NCBI GenBank assembly: GCA_028564925.1 | Contig: CM053030.1 | Location: 2,069,561 to 2,133,560, forward strand | Length of the DNA: 64,000 nucleotides | Source of the DNA: Lithobates sylvaticus | Taxonomy: Eukaryota; Chordata; Amphibia; Anura; Ranidae | Reading direction: 5' to 3' | Shown: piece by piece, positions 42,728 through 54,390 of the stretch | How positions within the stretch are numbered: position 1 is the stretch's first letter | Layout of the letters: every line of letters begins with the position of its first letter | Made by a program: the position numbers and the translations under genes | Notes under the pieces: generated by a model | What the model saw: the letters and a program-made list of their open reading frames with translations, nothing else | The model's database searches: none | Told to the model about the DNA's origin: nothing

Positions 42728-45560
42728 CCCCCAGCTTCCCTATGGTGAGCCAAGAAACTCTACATACCCCCAGCTTCCCTATGGTGAGCCAAGAAACTCT
42801 ACATACCCCCAGCTTCCCTATGGTGAGCCAAGAAACTCTACATACCCCCAGCTTCCCTATGGTGAGCCAAGAAACTCTACATACCCCCAGCTTCCCTATG
42901 GTGAGCCAAGAAGCTCTACATACCCCCAGCTTCCCTATGGTGAGCCAAGAAGCTCTACATACCCCCAGCTTCCCTATGGTGAGCCAAGAAACTCTACATA
43001 CCCCCAGCTTCCCTATGGTGAGCCAAGAAGCTCTACATACCCCCAGCTTCCCTATGGTGAGCCAAGAAGCTCTACATACCCCCAGCTTCCCTATGGTGAG
43101 CCAAGAAACTCTACATACCCCCAGCTTCCCTATGGTGAGCCAAGAAACTCAATACATACCCCCAGCTTCCCTATGGTGAGCCAAGAAGCTCTACATACCC
43201 CCAGCTTCCCTATGGTGAGCCAAGAAACTCTACATACCCCCAGCTTCCTATGGTGAGCCAAGAAGCTCTACATACCCCCAGCTTCCCTATGGTGAGCCAA
43301 GAAGCTCTACATACCCCCAGCTTCCCTATGGTGAGCCAAGAAACTCTACATACCCCCAGCTTCCCTATGGTGAGCCAAGAAGCTCTACATACCCCCAGCT
43401 TCCCTATGGTGAGCCAAGAAACTCTACATAACCCCAGCTTCCCTATGGTGAGCCAAGAATCTCTACATACCCCCAGCTTCCCTATGGTGAGCCAAGAAAC
43501 TCTACATACCCCCAGCTTCCCTATGGTGAGCCAAGAAGCTCTACATACCCCCAGCTTCCCTATGGTGAGCCAAGAAACTCTACATACCCCCAGCTTCCCT
43601 ATGGTGAGCCAAGAAGCTCTACATACCCCCAGCTTCCCTATGGTGAGCCAAGAAACTCTACATACCCCCAGCTTCCCTATGGTGAGCCAAGAAACTCTAC
43701 ATACCCCCAGCTTCCCTATGGTGAGCCAAGAAACTCTACATACCCCCAGCTTCCCTATGGTGAGCCAAGAAGCTCTACATACCCCCAGCTTCCCTATGGT
43801 GAGCCAAGAAACTCTACATACCCCCAGCTTCCCTATGGTGAGCCAAGAAGCTCTACATACCCCCAGCTTCCCTATGGTGAGCCAAGAAGCTCTACATACC
43901 CCCAGCTTCCCTATGGTGAGCCAAGAAACTCTACATACCCCCAGCTTCCCTATGGTGAGCCAAGAAGCTCTACATACCCCCAGCTTCCCTATGGTGAGCC
44001 AAGAAACTCTACATACCCCCAGCTTCCCTATGGTGAGCCAAGAAACTCTACATACCCCCAGCTTCCCTATGGTGAGCCAAGAAACTCTACATACCCCCAG
44101 CTTCCCTATGGTGAGCCAAGAAACTCTACATACCCCCAGCTTCCCTATGGTGAGCCAAGAAGCTGTACATACCCCCAGCTTCCCTATGGTGAGCCAAGAA
44201 ACTCTACATACCCCCAGCTTCCCTATGGTGAGCCAAGAAGCTCTATATACCCCCAGCTTCCCTATGGTGAGCCAAGAAACTCTACATACCCCCAGCTTCC
44301 CTATGGTGAGCCAAGAAACTCTACATACCCCCAGCTTCCCTATGGTGAGCCAAGAAGCTCTACATACCCCCAGCTTCCCTATGGTGGTGAGCCAAGAAGC
44401 TGTACATACCCCCAGCTTCCCTATGGTGAGCCAAGAAACTCTACATACCCCCAGCTTCCCTATGGTGAGCCAAGAAGCTCTACATACCCCCAGCTTCCCT
44501 ATGGTGAGCCAAGAAACTCTACATACCCCCAGCTTCCCTATGGTGAGCCAAGAAACTCTACATACCCCCAGCTTCCCTATGGTGAGCCAAGAAACTCTAC
44601 ATACCCCCAGCTTCCCTATGGTGAGCCAAGAAGCTCTACATACCCCCAGCTTCCCTATGGTGAGCCAAGAAACTCTACATACCCCCAGCTTCCCTATGGT
44701 GAGCCAAGAAACTCTACATACCCCCAGCTTCCCTATGGTGAGCCAAGAAACTCTACATACCCCCAGCTTCCCTATGGTGAGCCAAGAAACTCTACATACC
44801 CCCAGCTTCCCTATGGTGAGCCAAGAAACTCTACATACCCCCAGCTTCCCTATGGTGAGCCAAGAAACTCTACATACCCCCAGCTTCCCTATGGTGAGCC
44901 AAGAAACTCTACATACCCCCAGCTTCCCTATGGTGAGCCAAGAAACTACATACCCCCAGCTTCCCTATGGTGAGCCAAGAAGCTCTACATACCCCCAGCT
45001 TCCCTATGGTGAGCCAAGAAACTCTACATACCCCCAGCTTCCCTATGGTGAGCCAAGAAACTCTACATACCCCCAGGTTCCCTATGGTGAGCCAAGAAAC
45101 TCTACATACCCCCAGCTCCCATATGGTGAGCAAAGAAACTCTACATACCCCCAGCTTCCCTATGGTGAGCCAAGAAACTCTACATACCCCCAGGTTCCCT
45201 ATGGTGAGCCAAGAAACTCTACATACCCCCAGCTTCCCTATGGTGAGCCAAGAAACTCTACATACCCCCAGCTTCCCTATGGTGAGCAAAGAAACTCTAC
45301 ATACCCCCAGCTTCCCTATGGTGAGCAAAGAAACTCTACATACCCCCAGCTTCCCTATGGTGAGCCAAGAAACTCTACATACCCCCAGCTTCCCTATGGT
45401 GAGCCAAGAAACTCTACATACCCCCAGCTTCCCTATGGTGAGCCAAGAAACTCTACATACCCCCAGCTTCCCTATGGTGAGCCAAGAAACTCTACATACC
45501 CCCAGGTTCCCTATGGTGAGCCAAGAAACTCTACATACCCCCAGCTCCCATATGGTGTAG
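42728..45560. repeat. 39-bp minisatellite in nos3 intron
   Basis: About 72 highly similar copies of CTATGGTGAGCCAAGAAACT plus CTACATACCCCCAGCTTCC. Common variants are GAAACT/GAAGCT and CAGCTTCC/CAGGTTCC. The 39-bp length keeps one plus frame open for hundreds of codons. The unit is a homogenised descendant of the ~36-bp subunits seen at 40130-42727. Confidence 0.97.
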
Positions 45561-45813
45561 CCTGTAAATCTACATGATTCCTGCCCCCATGGTGAGACCT
45601 AAACTCCTCATACCACCAGGATTTGTATGGGTAGTCTACATAATCGCAGCTCCTCTAGGGTAAGGCCTGGAACTCTACATACCCCCTCCTCCCTAATACT
45701 GTATATACCCACATCTCCTCAACAAAGAAGAAACTCCACACTCCAAGCTCCTCTATGGTAAGGCCTTGAACTCTTCAAATCCCCGGCCCTCCCTATGGTG
45801 AAAGTCTACGTAC

Positions 45814-46008
45814 CCTCAGCTCGCCTATGTAGTCTCCAGCCTCGATGATACTCATGTCCCCCTGAGACACCAGGATGAGCTGGACGGTCTGTAGGACGTC
45901 GGTGGCCATGGTGACATCCCCGCAGATGTACATATGTCCGTTCTTGTTCCGCAGCACATCATGTACCTGATAGGCCAGCTGTGTCCGCAGGATGTCCTGT
46001 ACATAGGT
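45814..46008 (-). CDS. nos3: nos3 exon: NADPH-binding CGD motif
   Basis: Acceptor CTCGTCCAG, donor GTACGT; 65 codons in phase 0. It encodes [20 protein letters not shown], then [20 protein letters not shown] and [20 protein letters not shown] contributes NADPH-contacting side chains, and ICGDVTMA carries the conserved Cys and Asp of the nicotinamide/hydride-transfer region (family knowledge). Confidence 0.97.
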
Positions 46009-46061
46009 CTGGACGAGATGGGAGAGTATCAGGGACTGATTGATGGAACGTCTGCCTGCCC

Positions 46062-46128
46062 TCATGTTGTAGAGCGCTGCGCAAACTGTTGGCGCTATAA
46101 AAATGCCGTATTGTAATAATAATAATGT
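46062..46128 (+). mobile_element. LINE/SINE 3'-end-like fragment with (TAA)n tail
   Basis: GTAGAGCGCTGCGCAAACTG followed by TTGGCGCTATAAAAATGCCG and TAATAATAATAATG. This resembles the common amphibian AAGCGCTGCG...GGCGCTATATAAA-type 3' tail ending in TAA repeats. It lies about 50 bases upstream (in nos3 sense) of the acceptor. Confidence 0.55.
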
Positions 46129-46211
46129 AATCTGCTCACATTCTCCATTTCACAACATTCATCTCTCACGGAGTCCGCCATGTACCAAATATTAAATCGG
46201 GGAAGATTGTG

Positions 46212-46508
46212 AATCTTAGTTAAAGTTGGGATCCAGCCGAAACGTATTTTAGCTTTGGAAGGAGAAGAGGAGGGTTCGATTCCCGGTCAGGTTTTTGTTG
46301 TGTCTGAAGACCTACTAGAGATTTCCTCTCCGTTCTCGACACAAACCCTTTCCTGCTTCCTGCCAAGTCTAAAACTAACACCTAAAAAAATAAAAATGTG
46401 TTGCCTGGAAATGGACGAATGAACTTCTAGACCGGGGGTCCCCAAACTTTCTAAACAAGGGTCCAGTTTACTGTCTTTCAGACTTTACGGGGCCGGACTG
46501 TGGCCATT
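46212..46508. repeat. Direct repeat, left copy, with hAT-like start
   Basis: Begins AATCTTAGTTAAAGTTGGGA and contains CGGGGGTCCCCAAACTTTC, a degenerate hAT-type end. The same 297-base sequence, over 90% alike by eye, recurs at 47715-48012. The two copies bracket the 32-bp array. Confidence 0.92.
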
Positions 46509-46512
46509 GGGA

Positions 46513-47712
46513 GTAGCAAAGGTCCCAACATCAGTGGGAAAATACATTGCATTGTGTCCCATTGTTTGTGCCATTGGGCCCAATTGTTGGTGTCAGTGAG
46601 AGGAATTGTGCCCCATCGTTGGTGTCATTGGGCCTGTTCATTCATGTCAGTGTGAGGAATTGTACCCCATCATTGGTATTAGTGGGAGAAACTGTGCCCC
46701 ATCGTTGGTATTAGTGGGAGGAATTGTACCACATCGTTGGTATTAGTGGGAGGAATTGTGCCCCCATCATTGGTGCCAGTGCGAGGAATTGTGCCCCATC
46801 ATTGGTATTAGTGGGAGGAATTGTACCACATCGTTGGTATTAGTGGGAGGAATTGTACCACATCGTTGGTATTAGTGGGAGGAATTGTACCCCATCATTG
46901 GTATTAGTGGGAGGAATTGTACCACATTGTTGGTATTAGTGGGAGGAATTGTACCCCATCATTGGTATTAGTGGGAGGAATTGTACCCTATCATTGGTAT
47001 TAGTGGGAGGAATTGTACCCCATCATTGGTATTAGTGGGAGGAATTGTACCACATTGTTGGTATTAGTGGGAGGAATTGTACCCCATCATTGGTATTAGT
47101 GGGAGGAATTGTACCCTATCATTGGTATTAGTGGGAGGAATTGTACCCCATCATTGGTATTAGTGGGAGGAATTGTACCACATCGTTGGTATTAGTGGGA
47201 GGAATTGTACCCTATCATTGGTATTAGTGGGAGGAATTGTACCCCATCATTGGTATTAGTGGGAGGAATTGTACCACATCGTTGGTATTAGTGGGAGGAA
47301 TTGTACCCCATCATTGGTATTAGTGGGAGGAATTGTACCCCATCATTGGTATTAGTGGGAGGAATTGTACCACATCGTTGGTATTAGTGGGAGGAATTGT
47401 ACCCCATCGTTGGTATTAGTGGGAGGAATTGTACCCCATCATTGGTATTAGTGGGAGGAATAGTGCCCCATCATTGGTATTAGTGGGAGGAATTGTACCC
47501 CATCATTGGTATTAGTGGGAGGAATTGTACCCCTTCATTGGTATTAGTGGGAGGAATTGTACCACATCGTTGGTATTAGTGGGAGGAATTGTGCCCCATC
47601 GTTGGTGACAGTGGGAAGAATTGTACCCCATTGTTGGTGTCAGTGGAAGGAATTGTGCCCCTTCATTAGGGTTAGTGGATGAAATAGTGGCCCAAGGGCC
47701 TGATTAAAGTAA
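46513..47712. repeat. 32-bp minisatellite related to the atg9b intron array
   Basis: About 36 copies of CATTGGTATTAGTGGGAGGA plus ATTGTACCCCAT. The left-most units read TTGGTGTCAGTGAGAGGAAT and GTGCCCCATCGTTGGTGTC, closer to the array at 9720-13148. The array lies inside a sequence with hAT-like ends. Confidence 0.95.
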
Positions 47713-47714
47713 GC

Positions 47715-48012
47715 AATCTTAGTTAAAGTTGGGATCCAGCCAAAACGTATTTTAGCTTCGGAAGGAGAAGAGGAGGGTTCGATTCCCGGTCAGGTTTTTG
47801 TTGTGTCTGAAGACCTACTAGAGATTTCCTCTCAGTTCTCGACACAAACCCTTTCCTGCTTCCTGCCAAGTCTAAAACTGAAACCTAAAAAAATAAAAAT
47901 GTGTTGCCTGGAAATGGACGAATGAACTTCTAGACCGGGGGTCCCCAAACTTTCGAAACAAGGGTCCAGTTTACTGTCTTTTCAGACTTTAGGGGGCCGG
48001 ACTGCGGCCATC
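47715..48012. repeat. Direct repeat, right copy
   Basis: Second copy of the 46212-46508 block, offset by about 1503 bases. It continues into CTAAGCCACACTTTGGAGAC, which may be the degenerate right end of the hAT-like element. Confidence 0.92.
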
Positions 48013-48129
48013 TGGCCCCTAAGCCACACTTTGGAGACCTTTGTGGATGAGGCCATCTAAGCTCTGGAGCTTGATACAGTCGGAGAAGAACAATGGGGTA
48101 GAGTCAGACTGCTCGCCCAGTATGGGATG

Positions 48130-48676
48130 TGTAACAGACCTAGCCGGGACAGAGGCTGTTGGAGGGGACGGAATGCGAGCCTCTTGCCTTGGTATTATGG
48201 GCCCTGGCATTTGGGGGAACGGTGCTGTTTGTGAGCTGTATGCCTGGGGACCGCTGAGCTGGTGTTACTTGGATTCAGGTCCATGCCCCCCCCAAGACAC
48301 ATAGACTCTGGACATGTCAGATGCTAATATCATCAACTCCAGCCACCTGTCTGTTGTCTTGTATAATGCAAATGAGTAGCCTGGCTTGACACAGATTCCG
48401 AAGAGTATTTCACCTATTGTTGTGTGTGCTAATTAACCTGCAATTGAATGAAGGAGTCCAGTGTTGATTTAGATAATTAGCTCATGCTAATTAGGTTAGG
48501 TTTTTAGTCATCCGGCTGTATATCTGTGTGACATCTCAAATAAAAGCTATTCCTGATGTACTCCAAGACTGGTGTTGTCTAGTTCTTGGGGGTTCCTATA
48601 GCCAGATCCATTGGACTCATGTTCCAGGACTTAGGAAGCATTTACGGCGGACACCTTGAGTACAGGATCCGTCACA
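48130..48676. mobile_element. Solo LTR fossil
   Basis: A 547-bp sequence starting TGTAACAG and ending CGTCACA, flanked by the 5-bp duplication GGATG (48125-48129 and 48677-48681). It contains AATAAA at 48539-48544 near its right third. No internal coding region of an element is present, so it reads as a solo LTR left by recombination. The intact flanking duplication suggests moderate age. Family not determined. Confidence 0.75.
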
Positions 48677-48825
48677 GGATGTCTCTAGGAATGCGAATTT
48701 GTAGTCACCAGGGACGGTTCCTCTAGAAATATGCATCTCCATCGACTTGGTCCTCAACTTCTCAAGCCCTAGTGAGGGCACAAGTCTTTAAAACTGATTA
48801 AGGACAATCAAGAGCTTTTTGCTCT

Positions 48826-49818
48826 TTAACCGCTTCCCGACCGCCTCATGTAGATATACGTCAACACAATGGCACGGGCAGGCAAAAGCACGTACCTGTA
48901 CGTCCCCTTTAATTTGCCTGCCGGGGGGCGCGCGCGCGACCCGGTCGGGAGCTCCGTGACCACGGCCGCGGGACCAGCGGACCCGATCGCCGCTGGTGTC
49001 CCGCGATCGGGTTACGGAGCTGAAGAACGGGGAGAGGTTTGTGTAAACAAACCTCTCCCCGCGCTTCCTACACTGACTGTCAGTGATCGGCGGTTCCCTG
49101 TCATCGGGAACGCCGATCAATGACGTCAGACGTACAGCCACGCCCCCCTAATGTAAAAAAAAAAACACACACACGTCACACTGACTCCTCCCCGCCCCCT
49201 AGTGGTTAACCCCTTCACTACAACTGTCATTTACATAGGAATCAGTGCTATTTAAATAGCAGTGATTGCTGTATAAATGACAAATGTCCCAAAAATGTGT
49301 CAAAAATGTCCGATGTGTCCGCCAAAATGTCGCAGTCACAATAAAAATCGCTGATCGCCGCCATTACTAATAATAAAAAAAAAAAATTAATAAAAATGCT
49401 ATAAAACTATCCCCTATTTTGTAAACGCTATAACTTTTGCGCAAACTAATCAATAATCGCTAATTGCGATTTTTTTTACCAAAAATATGTAGAAGAATAC
49501 GTATCGGCCTAAACTGAGGAAAAAACATTTTTTTTTATATATATTTTGGGGATATTTATTATAGCAAAAAGTAAAAAATATTGCATTTTTTTTCAAAATT
49601 GTCGCTCTATTTTTGTTTATAGCGCAAAAAATAAAAACCGCAGGGGCGATCAAATACTACCAAAAGAAAGCTCTATTTGTGGGAAAAAAAGGGCGCCAAT
49701 TTTGTTTTGGAGCCACGTCGCACGACCGCGCAATTGTCAGTTAAAGCGACGCAGTGCCGAATCGCAAAAAGGGGCCTGGTCCTTTGGCTGCCAATTGGTC
49801 CGGGGCTGAAGTGGTTAA
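48826..49818 (-). mobile_element. piggyBac-like non-autonomous element, copy 2
   Basis: TTAA at 48826-48829 and 49815-49818, ends CCGCTTCCCGACC and GGGGCTGAAGTGG. It is the same family as 3188-4120 in opposite orientation; shared interior phrases include CCGAATCGCAAAAA, GCTCTATTTGTGGG and ACGTATCGGCCTAAACTGAG. No transposase frame. Confidence 0.75.
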
Positions 49819-49849
49819 CAACGCTTTGGGTTCAACTTTTAATTTTTTC

Positions 49850-50711
49850 TAGGGCTGTGGAAATTAAAGATTAATTCCTCGATTAATCGATACATTTTTT
49901 TGATCGATCAAAATTCTTTTGATCGGTACTCACCTCTCCGCCGACTTCCGGGTCTTCAGGGAGTTCCGGAGATCCGGTGACATCACAGACAGACGTCACT
50001 GGACTCCTCCCCCTTTCCCCAAGTGCCTCCGTCTGCTAATGAAGGGAAGGGGGTGACGTCGAAGTTCTGATTGAATCTAACGCATACGGGGGAGGAGCTA
50101 CGCATGACGTCACCCCGCTGCTGCCCTACGGAACTAACACGATTGTCGGCTTTACATGCTGTGTTTTTATCATCTTTATGGGAGTAGTTTGTGTTTGAAC
50201 ACAAAAATGAAATCTTATACTTAAGCGGTGAGCACTGAGATCTTTTCTTTCTGCCCATGACCTGCGTCCTTGCTGAGATCTAAGGAGACGTCAGAGAAGT
50301 TTATGGTCCTTGTTATACCCTTTTGATACCCGCTTGCATGACCACCTGTTTGCACCGGGGTCCATGCCATAAGGTGAGAGCGATCAGTTAGACCGGAGGT
50401 GGAGGGATTGTCACGCTACTGTGGGGAAAAAAAGTACTTACGTCAGTGCTACAGATTGAATTTAAAATGTATTTGTGTGGACTGTGAAGTTGAGTCATGG
50501 ATTGTGGAAACTAACTAGTGTCGGGTGATTGTATATAGTGTATACCACATTTACCACCGACTAATGCAGAATTGTAATGCAAGGAGATCAGCTAAAAGTA
50601 GTTGGATCTGTATGTGCGTTATAATTAATCGAAATTAGTCGATTAATCGATTAAAAAAAAAAAAAAAAAACGATTAATCGAACACGAAAATTTTAATCAG
50701 TAACAGCCCTA
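49850..50711. mobile_element. hAT-like element with TAGGGCTG ends
   Basis: Ends TAGGGCTGTGGAAATTAA and TTTAATCAGTAACAGCCCTA, with inner inverted CGATTAATCGAT / CGATTAATCGATTA blocks. Flanks ATTTTTTC and ATTTTTCT are near-identical eight-mers. TAGGGCTG ends with GATTAATCG blocks are known from vertebrate hAT families. It begins 32 bases after the piggyBac-like copy. No coding capacity. Confidence 0.65.
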
Positions 50712-50814
50712 ATTTTTCTGAAGGAAGTTCTGTGCTCAGGGAAAGTGGGGGAGGTTTTGCTCTCAGCGTTGTTCTTTTTCTACAGTTTGAAATGTTTTCT
50801 CATTGTCAGTAGAT

Positions 50815-50910
50815 TCTGCGGAGGAACGCGTTTCGCTCATGCAGCCTTTGCGCTATATTTGTGGGATTCTTTTTACATGATTTTGCATTTACCAATAAAG
50901 TTAATTATAT
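50815..50910 (+). mobile_element. CGTTTCG-type module with AATAAA
   Basis: GGAGGAACGCGTTTCGCTCA followed about 70 bases later by ACCAATAAAGTTAATTATAT. Same style as the modules at 9256 and 28430. It lies just downstream (nos3 sense) of the exon at 50996. Confidence 0.4.
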
Positions 50911-50995
50911 AATTGATCTCATTTAGTTGCTTATTCTCCTTTTGTTGGCATTCCTGGGACTGCGGTGGTCTCAGTCCCCTTTCCTTTTTGCTCAC

Positions 50996-51144
50996 CTTCG
51001 GGCAGTCTGGCTGGCGGGAGAACGCGGTGTAGATCTCAGTGAAGGCTCCTCTCTGGCGCGCGTCGTAGGTTTCCTCCTTGTAGATGTGATCGAGTTCTGC
51101 ACAGCGGGAGCCGAAGACCAGCGTCATATTACCGGGAACCACAC
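50996..51144 (-). CDS. nos3: nos3 exon: NADPH 2'-phosphate region
   Basis: Acceptor TGCCCTTCCAG, donor GTGAGC; two bases complete a Gly codon, then 49 codons. It encodes VVPGNMTLVFGSRCAELDHI, YKEETYDARQRGAFTEIY and TAFSRQPDCPK. FGSRC aligns with the Ser-Arg pair that reads the NADPH 2'-phosphate in the related P450 reductase. Confidence 0.97.
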
Positions 51145-51309
51145 CTGGAAGGGCAAGAAGAACGGCTGAGAGGGGGCACCAATGGAGAGAACCTTTCCCC
51201 TGGGCAGGGGTGTTGCTGGGTCTACAAAAGATCTGGGGATAGAGCCCATAGCAATGTAGTAAAGAGTCATAAGCTTGGGTGGGCATACACATGTATATAC
51301 GTGTGTGTA

Positions 51310-54300
51310 TATATCCCCAGAGAGCCCCCCACTTACATCAGGGTCCCCAGAGAGCCTCCTCCCTACATCAGGATCCCCAGAGAGCCCCCCTTACACCAGG
51401 GTCCCCAGAGAGCCCCCCCCCTACATCAGGGTCCCCAGAGAGCCTCCCCTTACATCAGGGTCCCCAGAGAGCCCCCCCACTTACATCAGGGTCCCCAGAG
51501 AGTCCCGCACTTACATCAGGGTCCCCAGAGAGCCCCCCACTTACATCAGGGTCCCCAGAGAGCCCCCCACTTACATCAGGGTCCCCAGAGAGCCCCCCAC
51601 TTACATCAGGGTCCCCAGAGAGTCCCCCACTTACATCAGGGTCCCCAGAGAGTCCCCCACTTACATCAGGGTCCCCAGAGAGCCTCCGACTTACATCAGG
51701 GTGCCCAGAGAGCCCCCTCCCTACATCAGAGTCCCCAGAGAGCCCCCTCCCTACATCAGAGTCCCCAGAGAGCCCCCCTTACATCAGGATCCCCAGAGAG
51801 CCCCCCTTACATCAGAGTCCCCAGAGAGCCTCCTCCCTACATCGGGGTCCCCAGAGAGCCCCCCTACATCAGGGTCCCCAGAGAGCCCCCCCTACATCAG
51901 GGTCCCCAGAGAGCCCCCCACTTACATCAGGGTCCCCAGAGAGCCCCCCACTTACATCAGGGTCCCCAGAGAGTCCCCCACTTACATCAGGGTCCCCAGA
52001 GAGCCCCCCACTTACATCAGGGTCCCCAGAGAGCCCCCCACTTACATCAGGGTCCCCAGAGAGTCCCCCACTTACATCAGGGTCCCCAGAGAGCCCCCCC
52101 CCCTTACATCAGGGCCCCCAGAGAGCCCCCCACTTACATCAGGGTCCCCAGAGAGCCCCCTTACATCAGGGTCCCCAGAGAGCCTCCCCTTTACATCAGG
52201 GTCCCCAGAGAGCCTCCCCCTTACATCAGGGTCCCCAGAGAGCCTCCCCTTTACATCAGGGTCCCCAGAGAGCCTCCCCCTTACATCAGGGTCCCCAGAG
52301 AGCCCCCCCCTTACATCAGGGTCCCCAGAGAGCCCCCTCCCTACATCAGAGTCCCCAGAGAGCCTCCTCCCTACCTCAGAGTCCCCAGAGAGCCCCCCCT
52401 TTCATCAGGATCCCCAGAGAGCCCCCCCTTACATCAGGATCCCCAGAGAGCACCCCCCTTACATCAGGGTCCCCCAGAGAGCCCCTCCTTACATCAGGGT
52501 CCCCAGAGAGCCCCCCCCCTACATAAGAGTCACCAGAGAGCCTCCCCCTTACATCAGGGTCCCCAGAGAGCCCCCCTGTACATCAGAGTCCCCAGAGAGC
52601 CTCCCCCTTACATCAGAGTCCCCAGAGAGCCCCCTCCCTACATCAGGGTCCCCAGAGAGCCCCTTTACATCAGGGTCCCCAGAGAGCCTCCCCCTTACAT
52701 CAGGGTCCCCAGAGAGCCCCCTCCCTACATAAGAGTCCCCAGAGAGCCTCCCCCTTACATCAGGGTCCCCAGAGAGCCCCCTCCCTACATCAGAGTCCCC
52801 AGAGAGCCCCCCCCCCTTACATCAGGATCCCCAGAGAGCCCCCCCCCCTACATCAGGGTCCCCAGAGAGCCCCTCCCTACATCAGAGTCCCCAGAGAGCC
52901 TCCCCCTTACATCAGGGTCCCCAGAGAGCCCCCTCCCTACATCAGAGTCCCCAGAGAGCCCCCTCCCTACATCAGAGTCCCCAGAGAGCCTCCCCCTTAC
53001 ATCAGGGTCCCCAGAGAGCCCCCCCTTACATCAGGGTCCCCAGAGAGCCCCCCCCTTACATCAGGGTCCCCAGAGAGCCCCCTCCCTACATCAGAGTCCC
53101 CAGAGAGCCCCCTCCCTACATCAGAGTCCCCAGAGAGCCCCCCCTTACATCAGGGTCCCCAGAGAGCCCCCCCCCTACATCAGGGTCCCCAGAGAGCCTC
53201 CCCCTACATCAGAGTCCCCAGAGAGCCCCCTCCCTACATCTGAGTCCCCAGAGAGCCTCCCCCTTACATCAGGGTCCCCAGAGAGCCCCCCCTTACATCA
53301 GGGTCCCCAGAGAGCCCCCCCCTACATCAGGGTCCCCAGAGAGCCCCCCCCCTACATCAGGGTCCCCAGAGAGCCTCCCCCTTACATCAGGGTCCCCAGA
53401 GAGCCCCTCCCTACATCAGAGTCCCCAGAGAGCCTCCCCCTTACATCAGGGTCCCCAGAGAGCCCCCCCTTACATCAGGGTCCCCAGAGAGCCCCTCCTT
53501 ACATCAGGGTCCCCAGAGAGCCCCTCCCTACATCAGAGTCCCCAGAGAGCCTCCCCCTTACATCAGGGTCCCCAGAGAGCCCCCCCTTACATCAGGGTCC
53601 CCAGAGAGCCCCTCCCTACATCAGAGTCCCCAGAGAGCCCCCTCCCTACATAAGATTCCCCAGAGAGCCTCCCCCTTGCATCAGGGTCCCCAGAGAGCCC
53701 CCCCTTACATCAGGGTCCCCAGAGAGCCCCCTCCCTACATCAGAGTCCCCAGAGAGCCCCCTCCCTACATAAGAGTCCCCAGAGAGCCCCCCCTTACATC
53801 AGGGTCCCCAGAGAGCCCCCTCCCTACATCAGAGTCCCCAGAGAGCCCCCCCCCCTTACATCAGGATCCCCAGAGAGCCCCCCCCCTTACATCAGGGTCC
53901 CCAGAGAGCCCCCTCCCTACATCAGAGTCCCCAGAGAGCCTCCCCCTTACATCAGGGTCCCCAGAGAGCCCCCCCTTACATCAGGGTCCCCAGAGAGCCC
54001 CCTCCCTACATCAGAGTCCCCAGAGAGCCCCCTCCCTACATCAGAGTCCCCAGAGAGCCTCCCCAGAGAGCCCCTTACATCAGGGTCCCCAGAGAGCCCC
54101 CTCCCTACATCAGAGTCCCCAGAGAGCCTCCCCAGAGAGCCCCTTACATCAGGATCCCCAGAGAGCCCCCCCTTACATCAGGGTCCCCAGAGAGCCCCCT
54201 CCCTACATCAGAGTCCCCAGAGAGCCTCCCCCTTACATCAGGATCCCCAGAGAGCCCCCCCTTACATCAGGGTCCCCAGAGAGCCCCCCCCTTACATCAG

Positions 54301-54390
54301 GGTCCCCAGAGAGCCCCCTCCCTACATCAGGGTCCCCAGAGAGCCCCCTCCCTACATCAGGGTCCCCAGAGAACCTCCCCTTGGGGACCC
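51310..54390. repeat. 30-bp minisatellite in nos3 intron
   Basis: About 102 copies of AGAGAGCCCCCCACTTACAT plus CAGGGTCCCC. Variants are CCCTTACATCAG, CTCCCTACATCAGAG and GCCTCCCCCTTACATC. On the nos3 sense strand the ACTTACATC form reads GATGTAAGT, a full GTAAGT donor core. One frame stays open for over 800 codons because the unit is a multiple of three; it is not a gene. Confidence 0.97.

Noticed and set aside
42742-45577. Plus-strand open frames (MVSQETLHTPSFP repeats).
   Set aside because: The 39-bp unit is a multiple of three without stops. The array lies within a nos3 intron and has no promoter or splice evidence.
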